From Guadua angustifolia (taxonomy: Eukaryota; Streptophyta; Magnoliopsida; Poales; Poaceae): a stretch of DNA of 64,000 bases. The position numbers and the translations under genes were made by a program. A model generated the notes under the pieces. The model did no database searches. It was given only the letters and a program-made list of their open reading frames with translations, and was not told the origin of the DNA. The stretch lies in contig CM070500.1 in assembly GCA_036346375.1 (NCBI GenBank), positions 69,568,525 to 69,632,524 of the forward strand, in the 5' to 3' direction. Shown in pieces: positions 55,007 through 64,000 of this stretch. Every line of letters begins with the position of its first letter. The stretch's first letter is position 1.

Positions 55007-57425
55007 ATGTTCAAGCACACGAAGGAGAAGATTGTTGGTAAGTTCAGTGGGTCTAGCTCCAGAGTGGGGGTAAGGGGAAGAGTCAGGGGTCTAGTGGTCA
55101 GGACTCCTCGAGGAGTCAGGGCAGTCTCTACCAAGGGACTGTCCAGAGCAGGCAGAGGCAGCGGTAGCTCTTGGGGTTAATGGAGAGGGCACGGGAGGAC
55201 AACGAGGAGTACCTGCCTTCTGCCTCCGACTCCTCGGACGAGTCGGAGGACTTAGCAGCAGCGGCGGAGGAGGTAGCGGCAGAGTTGGCGGAGGACGCCT
55301 CCGGGGGTAATGATGGTGATGAAGAGAGCCCAGAGGACACTGGGGTGCCTTCTTCACAGCGTTTCAGGTATTCGTGTTATCAATGTTAATTTTCGTATGT
55401 ATAGACTTGCGATTCTTATTTTTGGTATTTTTCAGGTTCCGGGGATCCAACGTCCCCCCTAGAGCTAAAGCTAACCAGCGGAGGGTGATCAGACCGCATG
55501 GGGATTGGTAAGTTAGTTTTCTCATTTTAAAAAAGTAACTTGTCGAGAATCTAACCGGTTTGATTTCATGAATTGTAGGTAATGGGATGACGTGGCGTGG
55601 GAGGGTAGGCACCAACGTTCGCAGGTTAACGCAGTCTTGGGAGCTCTCTGCCGCCACCACTACCCGGGTATGGTGATCATCAACGGGGTGCTACAGGCGG
55701 CCCTAAAGTGGGAGCACTATAGGTTGGCTCCTGAGGCGCGTCGCGCCACCTGCGCTGACGCAGTCTGGCATGATTTCTGGGTGAGTTTCTTACCTCTTTA
55801 CAGTTCATTCATTTATAGTGATATGTCGCTAGCTCAAGAATTGCTTTTACAGGAGAGGTACCGCCTGGAGGACGAGGATGTCCCCGCAAATCGTGAGAAG
55901 ACCAATAAAGTCTTCAACACGGCGGCCCATAAGGTCGTGAAGGACATGATGTCCAATGCACACATCCAGGCGATGTGCTCATACTACAAGGGGGTGAAGA
56001 AGGAGAAGATGACCAAGAAGCTCGAGGCCTCCAAGATCTACTGCGAGAGGCGAGTACCTCCGGCGTCCATCCTGGCCGATGAAGTGCCGAGAAGCTTTCA
56101 GTACTTGTGTAAATCTTGGGCGCCGGTGACTTTGTTGCTAGGTCAACAAGAAGCAAGGCAACAAAGAGGCGGGTGACCGGTGTTGCACCAAGACGCAGCG
56201 GATGGACACCTCCGCTTAGCGAGGCGTATGGTAAGTATCTAGCCTTAGTTCAGTACGCTTTTGAATGCATGTCGCTAACTTTGGATTACAGGAGGTTTGG
56301 CCCGGCGTTGCCCGAGCTACTTGATGTTTATGTTTGGGGGACAAGCGCCGATCCAAAGTCGCTGGACAGCTATCTGACCGATCGGCTGACTCAGAGGATT
56401 GTGAGTTGTTCAACCTACTTTGATGAAATTTATGTCTTCAAACTGTTGTTTCAGTAATGTGGCATGCAGGAGCAATATGGGGAAGAAATGGCTCGGCGTC
56501 ACGACCTGGAGTACGATTGGAGGAATGAGGAGCTCTATGTCTAAGCGCTATACCAGAGTGGTGGGGGCAAGAGACATAGAAGGTGAGATCATCCCCCTTA
56601 TTTGTGTTTTGTCGAAAATCCTGATATCATCAATAGTTGCGCTTTTTATGAATGCCTTCGGTTTCGTATATGTCTGCTGCAGGTTCGCCATGTTCAACGG
56701 GGTTGTGGACTCCGACGTCGCTTTGTCCTAAGGAAGAGCGTCGGGGTCCTCACAGAGCAGCGCTCGCTCTTCCAGGGATAATGCAAGGTTTGCGGAGTAC
56801 GAGGAGCAGGCTCGCCAACAGCGTGAGTTGATAGCGAATCTGGCGGAGATGGCGACTTCGAGCAAACACAAAGCGTACCTCGGGGAGCTCTTCGTAAAAG
56901 CTCAAAATCTCAAGCGACCGATTAAGTTTTCATATTGCAGATCTAACACTTTGACTATATCAAGCAACTCTCACGCTGTGGGTCCTCAACATGGCTTGCC
57001 TACGCTTCAGCCTCCTCCGCCGTTCTATGGGTATCCACCTCCAGTGCAAGTACCGTAGGTACATATGCTTTAGGTTAATTCAGTTTTGAAAATTATTTTG
57101 CAATTCTAGACTAACATGAAATTTCATAACTCCTCTACAGGGTTCTCAGCCTCCTCCGCTATTCTACGGGTATCCGCCACTAGGGCAAGCACCGCAGGTA
57201 CATATGTTTTAGGGTAATTCGGTTTTGAAAGTTATTTGCATTTTTGTACTAATGTTAAATTTCATAACTCCTCTACAGGGTTCTCAGCCTCCTTCGCCGT
57301 GGCACCGTTTTCGCCCCGACACTGAGGCAGCTCGAGGTTCGAGCTCGCATGGTCCCAATGCAGAAGTCGACGGCTTCTTCGCCTCTGGAGGTAGCGGCCA
57401 GAATTCAAACACCCCAGAGAGTTAG
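55007..57425 (+). pseudogene. CACTA-D PTTA/TNPA-like gene, about eight exons
   Basis: Starts with ATG at 55007 right after an acceptor TTGCAG. Basic N-terminal part (GRVRGLVVRTPRGVRAVSTK), then a one-base shift near 55175 to an acidic stretch (EDNEEYLPSASDSSDESEDL). GT-AG exons follow: 55437-55506 (RGSNVPPRAKAKANQRRVIR), 55583-55780 (WEGRHQRSQVNAVLGALCRH), 55855-56050 (KVFNTAAHKVVKDMMSNAHI), about 56141-56231, 56292-56400 (LPELLDVYVWGTSADPKSLD), about 56470-56580 (EQYGEEMARRHDLEYDWRNE, GGGKRH), 56682 on (RFAMFNGVVDSD, then FAEYEEQARQQRELIANLAE), and a proline-rich tail. It is the best preserved element gene in the window, but the frameshift and stops (for example near 56215) argue against function. 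Confidence 0.75.
57010..57300 (+). repeat. 139-bp exon-plus-intron duplication in the PTTA tail
   Basis: Each unit has a short exon coding QPPPPFYGYPP or a variant, then an intron starting GTACATATG and ending CTCTACAGGG. The donors lie at 57059 and 57198, 139 bases apart, and a third acceptor precedes QPPSPW at about 57283. Confidence 0.8.
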
Positions 57426-57720
57426 GATTGTAGATAGGACAATGTGATAGTTGGGGTAGTGTAGTTGGATGAAACTAATTGTGATATGATTTGGATGTTT
57501 ATATATGTTAGTGCATTTGCGATATTAATGTGATGCATTTGCGAATTTAATAGTAATGTTATTTTCAAATTGTGCAATGCCATTTGTGATTGTTTTGAGA
57601 AATATACACTGGTATACGTGAATTTCTACAAAAATTGTTTGTTCCTGCAGCAAAACAAGCAAAACCATACATTTTCTGTTTGGAAAATCCCGATATTTTA
57701 AATGCGGCCACGTGGTCGAT
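57426..57720. other. CACTA-D 3' region, no gene
   Basis: AT-rich non-coding sequence after the PTTA stop at 57423-57425, leading into the right subterminal repeats. Confidence 0.5.
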
Positions 57721-58113
57721 GAAAAATCCGATCTTTTCATCGGCCCGTGGTAGAATATTTTATTTTTTCGACCACGTGGCCGACAAAAATAGTATGACGT
57801 GGCAACGTCGGCCCACCCGTCGGCCTCTTTTTTCGTCGGCTAGATTGGGTTGACGAAAATATTGCCTATTTTCATCGATCTATTTTCGTCGGCAGACCGA
57901 CAAAAATGTGTATTTTCGTCGGGAATCCCCCTTTTTCGTTGGTATTTGGCCGACGAAAAAAATACTGTTTCCCTGATAATCGGAGATTATCAGTGACGGT
58001 TAAAAACCGCCACTGATAATATTATCAGTGGTGGTTCTAGACAAAAACTGCAACTGATAATATTATCATTAGCGTTTTTTGGCTAGCTGGCAGTTTAAAA
58101 ACACTAAATTAGA

Positions 58114-58210
58114 GGGGACTTCCTAGGAGATCACCCATCCTAATACTACTCTCGCCCAAGAACGTTTAATTTCAGAATTCTGATTGGATTCGAATGTTTT
58201 TAACATCACA
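58114..58210 (-). pseudogene. 5S rRNA-derived fragment, copy 1
   Basis: On the plus strand GGGGACTTCCTAGGAGATCA and then ATACTACTCTCGCCCAAGAA match the complement of plant 5S rRNA from its 3' end inward, including the internal promoter region, up to about TTCTGATTGGATTC. The 5' part of the gene is lost. Not transcribable as a normal 5S. Confidence 0.75.
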
Positions 58211-58211
58211 C

Positions 58212-58552
58212 AAGGACTTCCCAAGAGGTCACCTATCCTATTACTACTCTCGTCTAAGCATGCTTAAGGGCCTGTTTGGTAGAGCTCCAGATTCCAGCTT
58301 CACGTGAGATCTGAAACTTATAGGCTAAAATAAAGTGAATTAAGTTTATATTTTTAGTCTAAAATGTAAACAAGATGATCCATCTAAACACTCTTAATGT
58401 ACTCACAGATCCAGCTTTATGAATCTGGTGAAGCTAAAATTTTCAGCTTCACCAGATTCTCATAATCTGGAGAAGCTGAATCCCTGCTAAACAGGCCCTA
58501 ACTTCAGAGTTCTTATAAAATTCAGTACTTTAGTGGTGTTATGATCACATCT
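58212..58552 (-). pseudogene. 5S rRNA-derived copy 2, split by a MITE
   Basis: From GGACTTCCCAAGAGGTCACC to AAGCATGC-type box sequence the plus strand follows the complement of plant 5S; at GCTTAA (58267) a Tourist MITE intervenes, and after it CTTCAGAGTTCTTATAAAAT and GGTGTTATGATCACATCT continue the 5S to its 5' end. With the MITE ignored, about 110 bases align over the whole gene, with many changes. 5S-like sequence in plants also occurs in LTRs of Cassandra TRIM elements, a possible source. Confidence 0.75.
58268..58498 (+). mobile_element. Tourist MITE inside 5S sequence, TSD TAA
   Basis: Starts GGGCCTGTTTGGTAGAGCTC and ends GCTAAACAGGCCC, with TAA on both sides (58265-58267, 58499-58501). 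231 bases, no ORF. Its interior is shared, inverted, with the element at 5795-6008. Confidence 0.85.
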
Positions 58553-59200
58553 AACATATAATGCGTCCTTCCTCCCCTTAACCCCGTGAAGCACCCGAAC
58601 GCTGATTTCCAATTATTTAAAATTAGCAAACTATAGAGGTAATTAGCAAAATTTAAAACTTTCAAATTTATTTTCCATACTTTTGACTATTAATTATGCT
58701 TGCAATATATGTGCCATTACTATTCATGAAACTTGTAAAAACACCATAACTTTTGACTCTTACCTTCGATTTTAGTGTTCTTGTGCTTTCCGAAATCATT
58801 ACACGATGAGCTCTCTAGTTATATTCTTTTGGGCACCGATTCTAATTTTCAAATACAAAATACGAGCACTTTTGCTAAAATAGCCATAACTTTTGACTCG
58901 TAACTCCAATCGGAGTGTTCTTTGGCTCGTTAGAAAGATAACGAAAAATAGCGCCTGAATTTCATGTGTGTGAAAATCAGATGGTTGGATCTTGATGGTC
59001 TATGCGAGTGTGTACGCAGCGACGAAATTAAAAAAAGGTCATTTTGGGCCTCAAAACGGCCTCCGAACTTTTGAATCTATTTCGGTCGTTTTTTTCAATT
59101 ATTGCAAATGGAATATCAGTTATAATTATTTCAAATGTAATATTATTTAATTTCAATTATTTCAAATTAGAAGGCAGGAGAGGTAATTAGCAATATTTAA
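58553..59200. other. CACTA-C interior, no gene
   Basis: AT-rich sequence containing CATAACTTTTGACTC twice (58745 and 58885), 140 bases apart, and AGGTAATTAGCAA-type words at 58640 and 59180. No reading frame of note. Confidence 0.4.
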
Positions 59201-59209
59201 AAAATTTAT

Positions 59210-59555
59210 TATTTGTGGCGGTTTCAAATCAGTGGCGGTTTTAGCCAAAAACCGCCACAAATGCTCACATTATCAGTGGCTAAAACCGCCACAGATACTC
59301 ACATTATCAGTGGCGGTTTTAGCTAAAAACCGCCATAGATACTCACATTATCAATGGCAGTTTTTGGCTAAAACTGCCACAGATGTATTTGTGGCGGTTC
59401 CAAAGAAAAACCGCCTCTGATAATGCATTATTTGTGACTGTTCCAAATAAAAACTGTGACAAATAGTCTTCCCACCATTTTTTTTAAACCGCCACTGATA
59501 ATGCTATTTGTGACGGTTCCAAAAAAACCGCCACAAATAGAGTGTCATCTATGTG
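59210..59555. repeat. CACTA-C right subterminal repeats
   Basis: AGTGGCGGTTTTAGC and its complement alternate with ACTCACATTATC spacers; the same word family as CACTA-A. Confidence 0.8.
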
Positions 59556-60142
59556 CTGTTTCATAGTAGTGAATATACACACACAACTACACAGTGCAAA
59601 GTTCAGAATGTATACAGATATACATCGATCTTTACTACATTTAAAGAAGATAATTGGTAGTGGTTCATCTGCCACTCCTCACAAAGTGAATGTGTACAAG
59701 TATGCATTCCTGTCAAATTCATTATGTTATTGCATTCCTCAGACCCAAAATATAGGTTGAAACTCTACCACATGTCTAACTTTGATATGTGCAAATTGCT
59801 TCTAACTCATATATATGTATGTCACTACAGGATGGTCCATTGATGCAAGCGATCAAAAAAAAATTAAAAGTCGACTTAGCTTGGAAAAGAATTTTAATTT
59901 GTAGTACCGCGGTTTACCGCTTGGAAAATAATTTTAATTAAAAAAACCGCGCCACATCGCTTGTAATATTGAGTGTCATCTAGGGGAAATGAAACCCTAA
60001 TAAGACCGCAAACATCCATTCATCACTAGTAGTGAATACCCTTCCTCACACACACGAACTCCACAGTGGGTGCCTCCTGCCGTCGTGCTTCTCCTGGCCT
60101 CAAAGTTCAGAATGTATACAGATATACATCGATCTCCTTATC
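59541..60142. repeat. duplicated CACTA-C right terminus and flank
   Basis: GAGTGTCATCT, TAGTAGTGAAT, an ACACACACAAC/ACACACACGAAC stretch and AAAGTTCAGAATGTATACAG occur in the same order at 59541-59640 and at about 59970-60142. The second copy lacks most subterminal repeats. Confidence 0.7.
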
Positions 60143-61985
60143 CTCTCCCACGGCCCCCTCCTTCCTCCTAGCTTTGAGGTATATGTTTGGAATTAGAACG
60201 GTGTTTGATGAAAATTGAATTTGTATTAGTAAAGGTTGGACATTGTTGGTATTTAGCTATAGAAGTGGTTTAAAAGAAGGTTGATAGCTTGCGGTTTGAT
60301 GATGTTTGATAGATGGGCAAGTTCATGCTTGAAGTCTTGACAAAGTAGGATGCTGATGAATATGTACTTGTTGTGATGAAGTGTATGCTTTTATCTTAAA
60401 TAGTCTAGGTATTTTAACTATCAGAGAACTTTTTAGGTGTACAAATTGACATTCCTCGTATTTTGACAAGATGAAATTTGGGATTTAGGAGGTTTAAATA
60501 TAGCACCATTGTGATCGCCATTTTACACTCTATTTGGCCATTCTCATGCCCTTAACATATCGTGATAACTTTGATACAACAAATATTCCCAATTACAATG
60601 AATTAGGTCCTTCTAAGGTTGGTGTGATGTAGCTTGTGTTTCCATCTGCTCTTCTTGCCATCTTGGTTCCAAAGAACTTCGGCCAGTAGTGCAAGAGTTG
60701 AGCTAGGCTGCAGCAGCCTCTCGTCACTCTCTGTTGAACTCTTTGCTTTTTCCTAGAAATTTGAAATATGATGCCTCTCGGTGTGCTTGCTTTTGTTTTT
60801 CTTAGGGGAGGCTACTAACTGGAGGTGATGTAATTCCTTTTTCAAGAGGAACTCCTGCCCATCTGCTCACTTGCTCAGGTTGGATAACTGATGTACTTTG
60901 TCTAATTGTTTGTACATGTCAGGTGTATAACAAATGGTTTTGTTCTTTTAATTATTAATTACACTTATGGTTGCAGTATGTAAAACTGTAGTGCATAACA
61001 TCTTGCAGTATTAAGCATTGTAAAAGCATTTCTTATGGGCAGAGCATCTGCTACTATATTCTCCATTCACTCCTTTACTTATTTATATTGTAGAAGCGTA
61101 GTTGACCACCCAACAGTTTCAACATTAAGCGGTGTCTTTTGCACACATTCCATCGGCCTATGTTGAGCCACGTGACCATATCCAATGACAAAAGATGGCT
61201 ATGAATAATTTCCATTTTCTCAAATGCCTCGAAGGAGTATCACAATTCTCTGAGAATAGATTTTACATGGTTCTAGCTTGGTTTGTGATTCGGAGCTAAA
61301 TTACAGCAGACTTTGTAAGGTAACGACAAAACGTTGAAACATGTAGTAATAGTAACTTCCTAAAGCACTTTGTTAAATCAGAACTCTTTGATCAAGCTAA
61401 GTGCTATCTTGCATCCTAGCCCTTGGATTCGCAAGAACCTCATCATACTTTCACTTTTAGGACATTATTCTGCACTCTTCTTGCGGCTGACAGAACCCGC
61501 CATCTCTCTCTCTCTCTCTCTTCAGCAGCGTCGCGTGTGTTTTGAAGAACTCGAGCCAAGTAATTTGTGAATCCGAACTTCATCCGCTGCCAACTTGACT
61601 TTTATGCAAACACCATCTTACTTGGAAAAAGCTATCAAGAAGATATAGCATTCTACTCAGTCCAACTGTTATTTCAATTGCTTAAAGCTTGTAGTGTGTT
61701 ATTGTTTCTTGCACATTAAGAATCAAGATTGTTATTCAGATATAAATCTGGGTAACACATTGTATAAGAGAGATGCTTAGAAAATAGGAATACTCGGATG
61801 GAAGACGAGATCTTGAGGTGGAGCTTGACATAGTTAAAACTTCCTTTTCCAACTACCGATGAGTTTCATTTCAATTGAGGTATTGAGGCAACATTCGACA
61901 CTTGAAAGCACAACAAAGTTGTTTTCCTTGATAATCTTATTCGAGCTATACTCTGTTGTTGTGCATTGGTGATTAATTTCTGTAG
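60143..61985. other. no gene recognised
   Basis: AT-rich, intron-like sequence between the CACTA flank and the CRM fragment. It has a (TC)n run near 61505-61521. Upstream exons of the CRM gene were looked for and not found. Confidence 0.35.
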
Positions 61986-62607
61986 GAAGGATGGATTGAC
62001 CCACAACATGTTGGAAATGATACATTGTCCCGAGGCGCCAGAAATCTGCAAAGTAAGATGCCAAGGAGTGCCAGCTGTTGATATGAACAATCTTTGCTAT
62101 CACCTTGAGGTATCTGTCTTTCTTGTATATGAGTATGCAGTTGTGCTCATGTGCATGCGTTCCTGCCACTCTCAGGAATCTCCATGAAATAGAATTACAT
62201 ATTTTCTTCGCACTAGTTATGGGTTCGGGACTCGGGAGAACTTGTCTACTTGTTTATTGTTAGGCCTCTGTGTTTGTTAGCAGCTCATGGAATAAGACCT
62301 CCATTGTCATGCTTGCACATTATTCCAACACAAGCATCCGGGCTTTATTATTCTGCACTCTCGACATATAAACTTTATGCCATTCGGGAAAAATCGGTGG
62401 AAAGGTCATTCACCGAGTTGGTGGTGTTGTTTTTTATATCGTGGAAGAAATTACGATCTGCAAGACCCGTCCTCGTTATCCACTAATGCTTTGAAACCAG
62501 CCACTCTGTCTATCCAAAGCTCATCCACCAAGCTCGAGAGGGCTTACAAAAGAAGAAGCAGATGAGATGAGAAGGAGAGGGCGAATCTGCGCCAATTTGC
62601 AAATTAG
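61986..62607 (+). pseudogene. CRM-domain (CAF-like) group II intron splicing factor, two exon remnants
   Basis: Exon 61986-62109 lies between acceptor TTTCTGTAG and donor GAG|GTATCT and reads KDGLTHNMLEMIHCPEAPEI, CKVRCQGVPAVDMNNLCYHL. The second block, from about 62387 to 62607 (AG|GTATGG), reads KIGGKVIHRVGGVVF, then KTRPRYPLML, and in a shifted frame LTKEEADEMRRRGR. These are the typical first half of a CRM RNA-binding domain as in CAF1/CAF2, which act with CRS2 in chloroplast intron splicing. The tryptophan expected after LML is a stop here because a base is missing, at least one further shift follows, and the second block has no AG acceptor. The rest of the protein is absent. Other CRM proteins (CFM family) cannot be excluded. 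Confidence 0.7.
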
Positions 62608-64000
62608 GTATGGATTTATGGGTTAGGCAAAATATTTATATTCACACCAATGGTCGGGTTCCGGGCTGTGATTCCTGATGGCTCTTTTTGTTTGCTTCCT
62701 TTTTACGTGTTTTTCAAGTTCTCATGTTTCCAACATATTGAATAAACACTAATGCACATATTTTATTGCAAATAGTGCAAAATAGGCATGAATTCGGTCA
62801 TATATGCACAAAGTGGTACATGACGTTTCGGTGGAACGACAACAAGCGCTCTAGCAAGAGAATGCAAAGATGTCAAAATTGACCGAGTCTATATTAGTTC
62901 TTGCCTTGGTGGTAAGACCGAAGAGTCAAAACAGACTTATTAATTTGAGTGGAGACAATAATATAACCAATTCAATCTAATTCTATGGGCACTTGATCTA
63001 AATTGATCACCTCGACTTGTACCAAATTATCTATTTGGGAGTATTATGTTTTGGGAGGTAATATCATCAATGGATTTTTCAGGTCTCCTCCAAAGTTCCC
63101 AGAGGTCATTCTATCTCAAGTCCAATGCCGAAGTTAGCTCATATTACGAGGAAAGAAATCAATGAGGCTTTCTTAACATTGCTTAATGTTTGCTTCAGGA
63201 AAGACACGAACATATACGATGGTAAGGTGAGTGCTACCATCTTTTTTTTTCTTTCTTCTGTTCCAAGTAATTTGGTGCTCAATGTCTTATGGAGCTTTTT
63301 CTTGCAATCAATTGCGTCCTCTCGTTCATTTCTATAATTGGGAGTCGCTTGACTTCTTGACTCTGTCTTACACTAGTAAGCCCTTATCTAGTTTCTCTTT
63401 TGCTTCAAGCGCAAATTAGTTCGATAGTAGTGTCTTCTCTTTTGCTTCAACAAAGTTACGAGTGGCAAAGCATGGGATCTTGTCATTGAGCAAAGGGTAA
63501 TAATTTACACCGCATACTGTTGTCTTTGCCCACATCTTTGGCTGGCTCATGAGTTTGTAACTAATGTTCATCTTCTTGCGGATCGCGTTCACAAGGAAGA
63601 AGGACTTTGGTAAGGAGAGGGAGCTCAAGTGGGCACATGCATGACTAGATCGACCAATGATGTTTGGGTTTTTAGCCGTTGTTTAGCTGAGTTGTAAAAC
63701 ACTGAAAAGACTATGCTTCTACTATGTTTTCATACGTAGTAATCCAGCTGCGGGTTGCTGGTTGATTTATGTAATGAATTTTATTAGTAATCAATTTTGG
63801 TGATGTTCACATGTTGTACCTGTGGATGATTTTTGATAATGAAACTTTCGTACGTTGCTTTCTCGATGAATTATATGTTATGGTGCTTGGATTGTATGTT
63901 ATAGGTGTTTGATATTATTATAAATTTGGCGAACATTTATTAAGTGGATATATATTAAACTAATACAATTGTTTTTTCAAATACGGTTGCTTGTAAAAGT
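62608..64000. other. no gene recognised
   Basis: AT-rich. A short plus-strand island at 63125-63228 (MPKLAHITRKEINEAFLTLL, ending at AAG|GTGAGT) looks exon-like but matches no family I know; it could be a further piece of the upstream gene remnant. Nothing else was found to the window end. Confidence 0.3.

Larger units (their letters stand above)
51073..57973 (+). mobile_element. CACTA-D: second CACTA transposon nested in CACTA-C
   Basis: The left terminus CACTACAGGAAAACGACA at 51073 is followed by TTTTTCGTCGG-type subterminal repeats. The same repeats return, inverted, at 57720-57970 (CCGACGAAAAA). The right end reads AATACTGTTTCC and then joins CACTA-C sequence, so the last eight or so bases including TAGTG are gone and no target duplication can be shown. 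It carries a GC-rich leader, a TNPD pseudogene and a PTTA gene, all plus strand. Confidence 0.8.
50999..59571 (+). mobile_element. CACTA-C: CACTA transposon, TSD AAT, invaded by CACTA-D
   Basis: The left terminus CACTACCAGAAAAATACACA begins at 50999 and the right terminus, on the minus strand, CACTACTATGAAACAGCACA starts at 59571. AAT is duplicated at 50996-50998 and 59572-59574. Its ends and GGCGGTT subterminal repeats are of the same family as CACTA-A. Only 74 bases remain left of the nested CACTA-D; the rest (about 57974-59571) is right-end sequence with 5S-derived and MITE insertions, so CACTA-C has no transposase of its own. Confidence 0.85.

Noticed and set aside
1..64000. tRNA genes, microRNA genes, CRISPR arrays, replication origins
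   Set aside because: None could be supported by reading. CRISPR arrays are not expected in a plant genome, and the tandem arrays here have long, unspaced units.

Overview
The window looks like a repeat-dense intergenic stretch of a grass (Poaceae) nuclear genome, probably panicoid; the species cannot be named from sequence alone. The basis is GT-AG introns, a plant Aux/IAA gene, CACTA elements encoding a TNPD-type transposase with accessory genes, a Helitron, hAT, Tourist and Stowaway-like MITEs, copia and gypsy LTR sequences, and 5S rRNA-derived sequence. There are no bacterial operons, CRISPR arrays or ribosome binding sites.

Host genes are few. At the left edge, on the minus strand, lie the first two exons of an Aux/IAA auxin-response repressor (1705 to 273); the rest of the gene is outside the window or lost. 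At 61986-62607 are two exon-like pieces of a CRM-domain protein, closest in memory to the chloroplast group II intron splicing factors CAF1/CAF2, with frame-breaking changes. A 100-codon three-exon minus-strand model at 43873-44865 is possible but unrecognised.

Layout: 1-1856 Aux/IAA gene and TATA box; 2787-4518 a solo LTR with matching 5-bp target-site duplications (TSD); 5795-6345 two adjacent MITEs; 6627-14710 complete CACTA-A (TSD CTT) with decayed transposase and a decayed ULP1-type protease gene; 14729-15461 a 733-bp Helitron carrying a cupin (11S-globulin/glutelin-like) exon fragment; 15462-18895 old LTR debris; 18896-29823 CACTA-B region (transposase pseudogene, two tandem arrays, second-gene and ULP1 remnants), cut by an LTR; 29824-35807 a retrotransposon tangle with an LTR plus primer binding site, a copia element whose 5' half is inverted against its 3' half, and a minus-strand gypsy LTR with gag start; 35922-37766 MITEs including a 747-bp foldback Tourist element; 38170-40050 tandem repeats; 41311-42260 a gypsy 3' remnant; 42261-48320 mostly unassigned, with short tandem duplications; 48325-50548 a terminal-inverted-repeat element; 50999-59571 CACTA-C (TSD AAT), itself invaded by CACTA-D (51073 to about 57973) and holding 5S-derived sequence split by another Tourist MITE; 59572-64000 duplicated flank, then the CRM remnant.

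How parts relate: in the CACTA elements the TNPD gene comes first and a PTTA/TNPA-like gene second, in CACTA-A and CACTA-B joined to a ULP1-like cysteine protease. Every transposase copy here has stops, frameshifts or internal deletions, so none looks autonomous. I found no clearly new biological system. The most unusual structures are the LTR-anchored copia inversion, the Helitron cargo, the CACTA-in-CACTA nest, the long foldback and the MITE-split 5S sequence.
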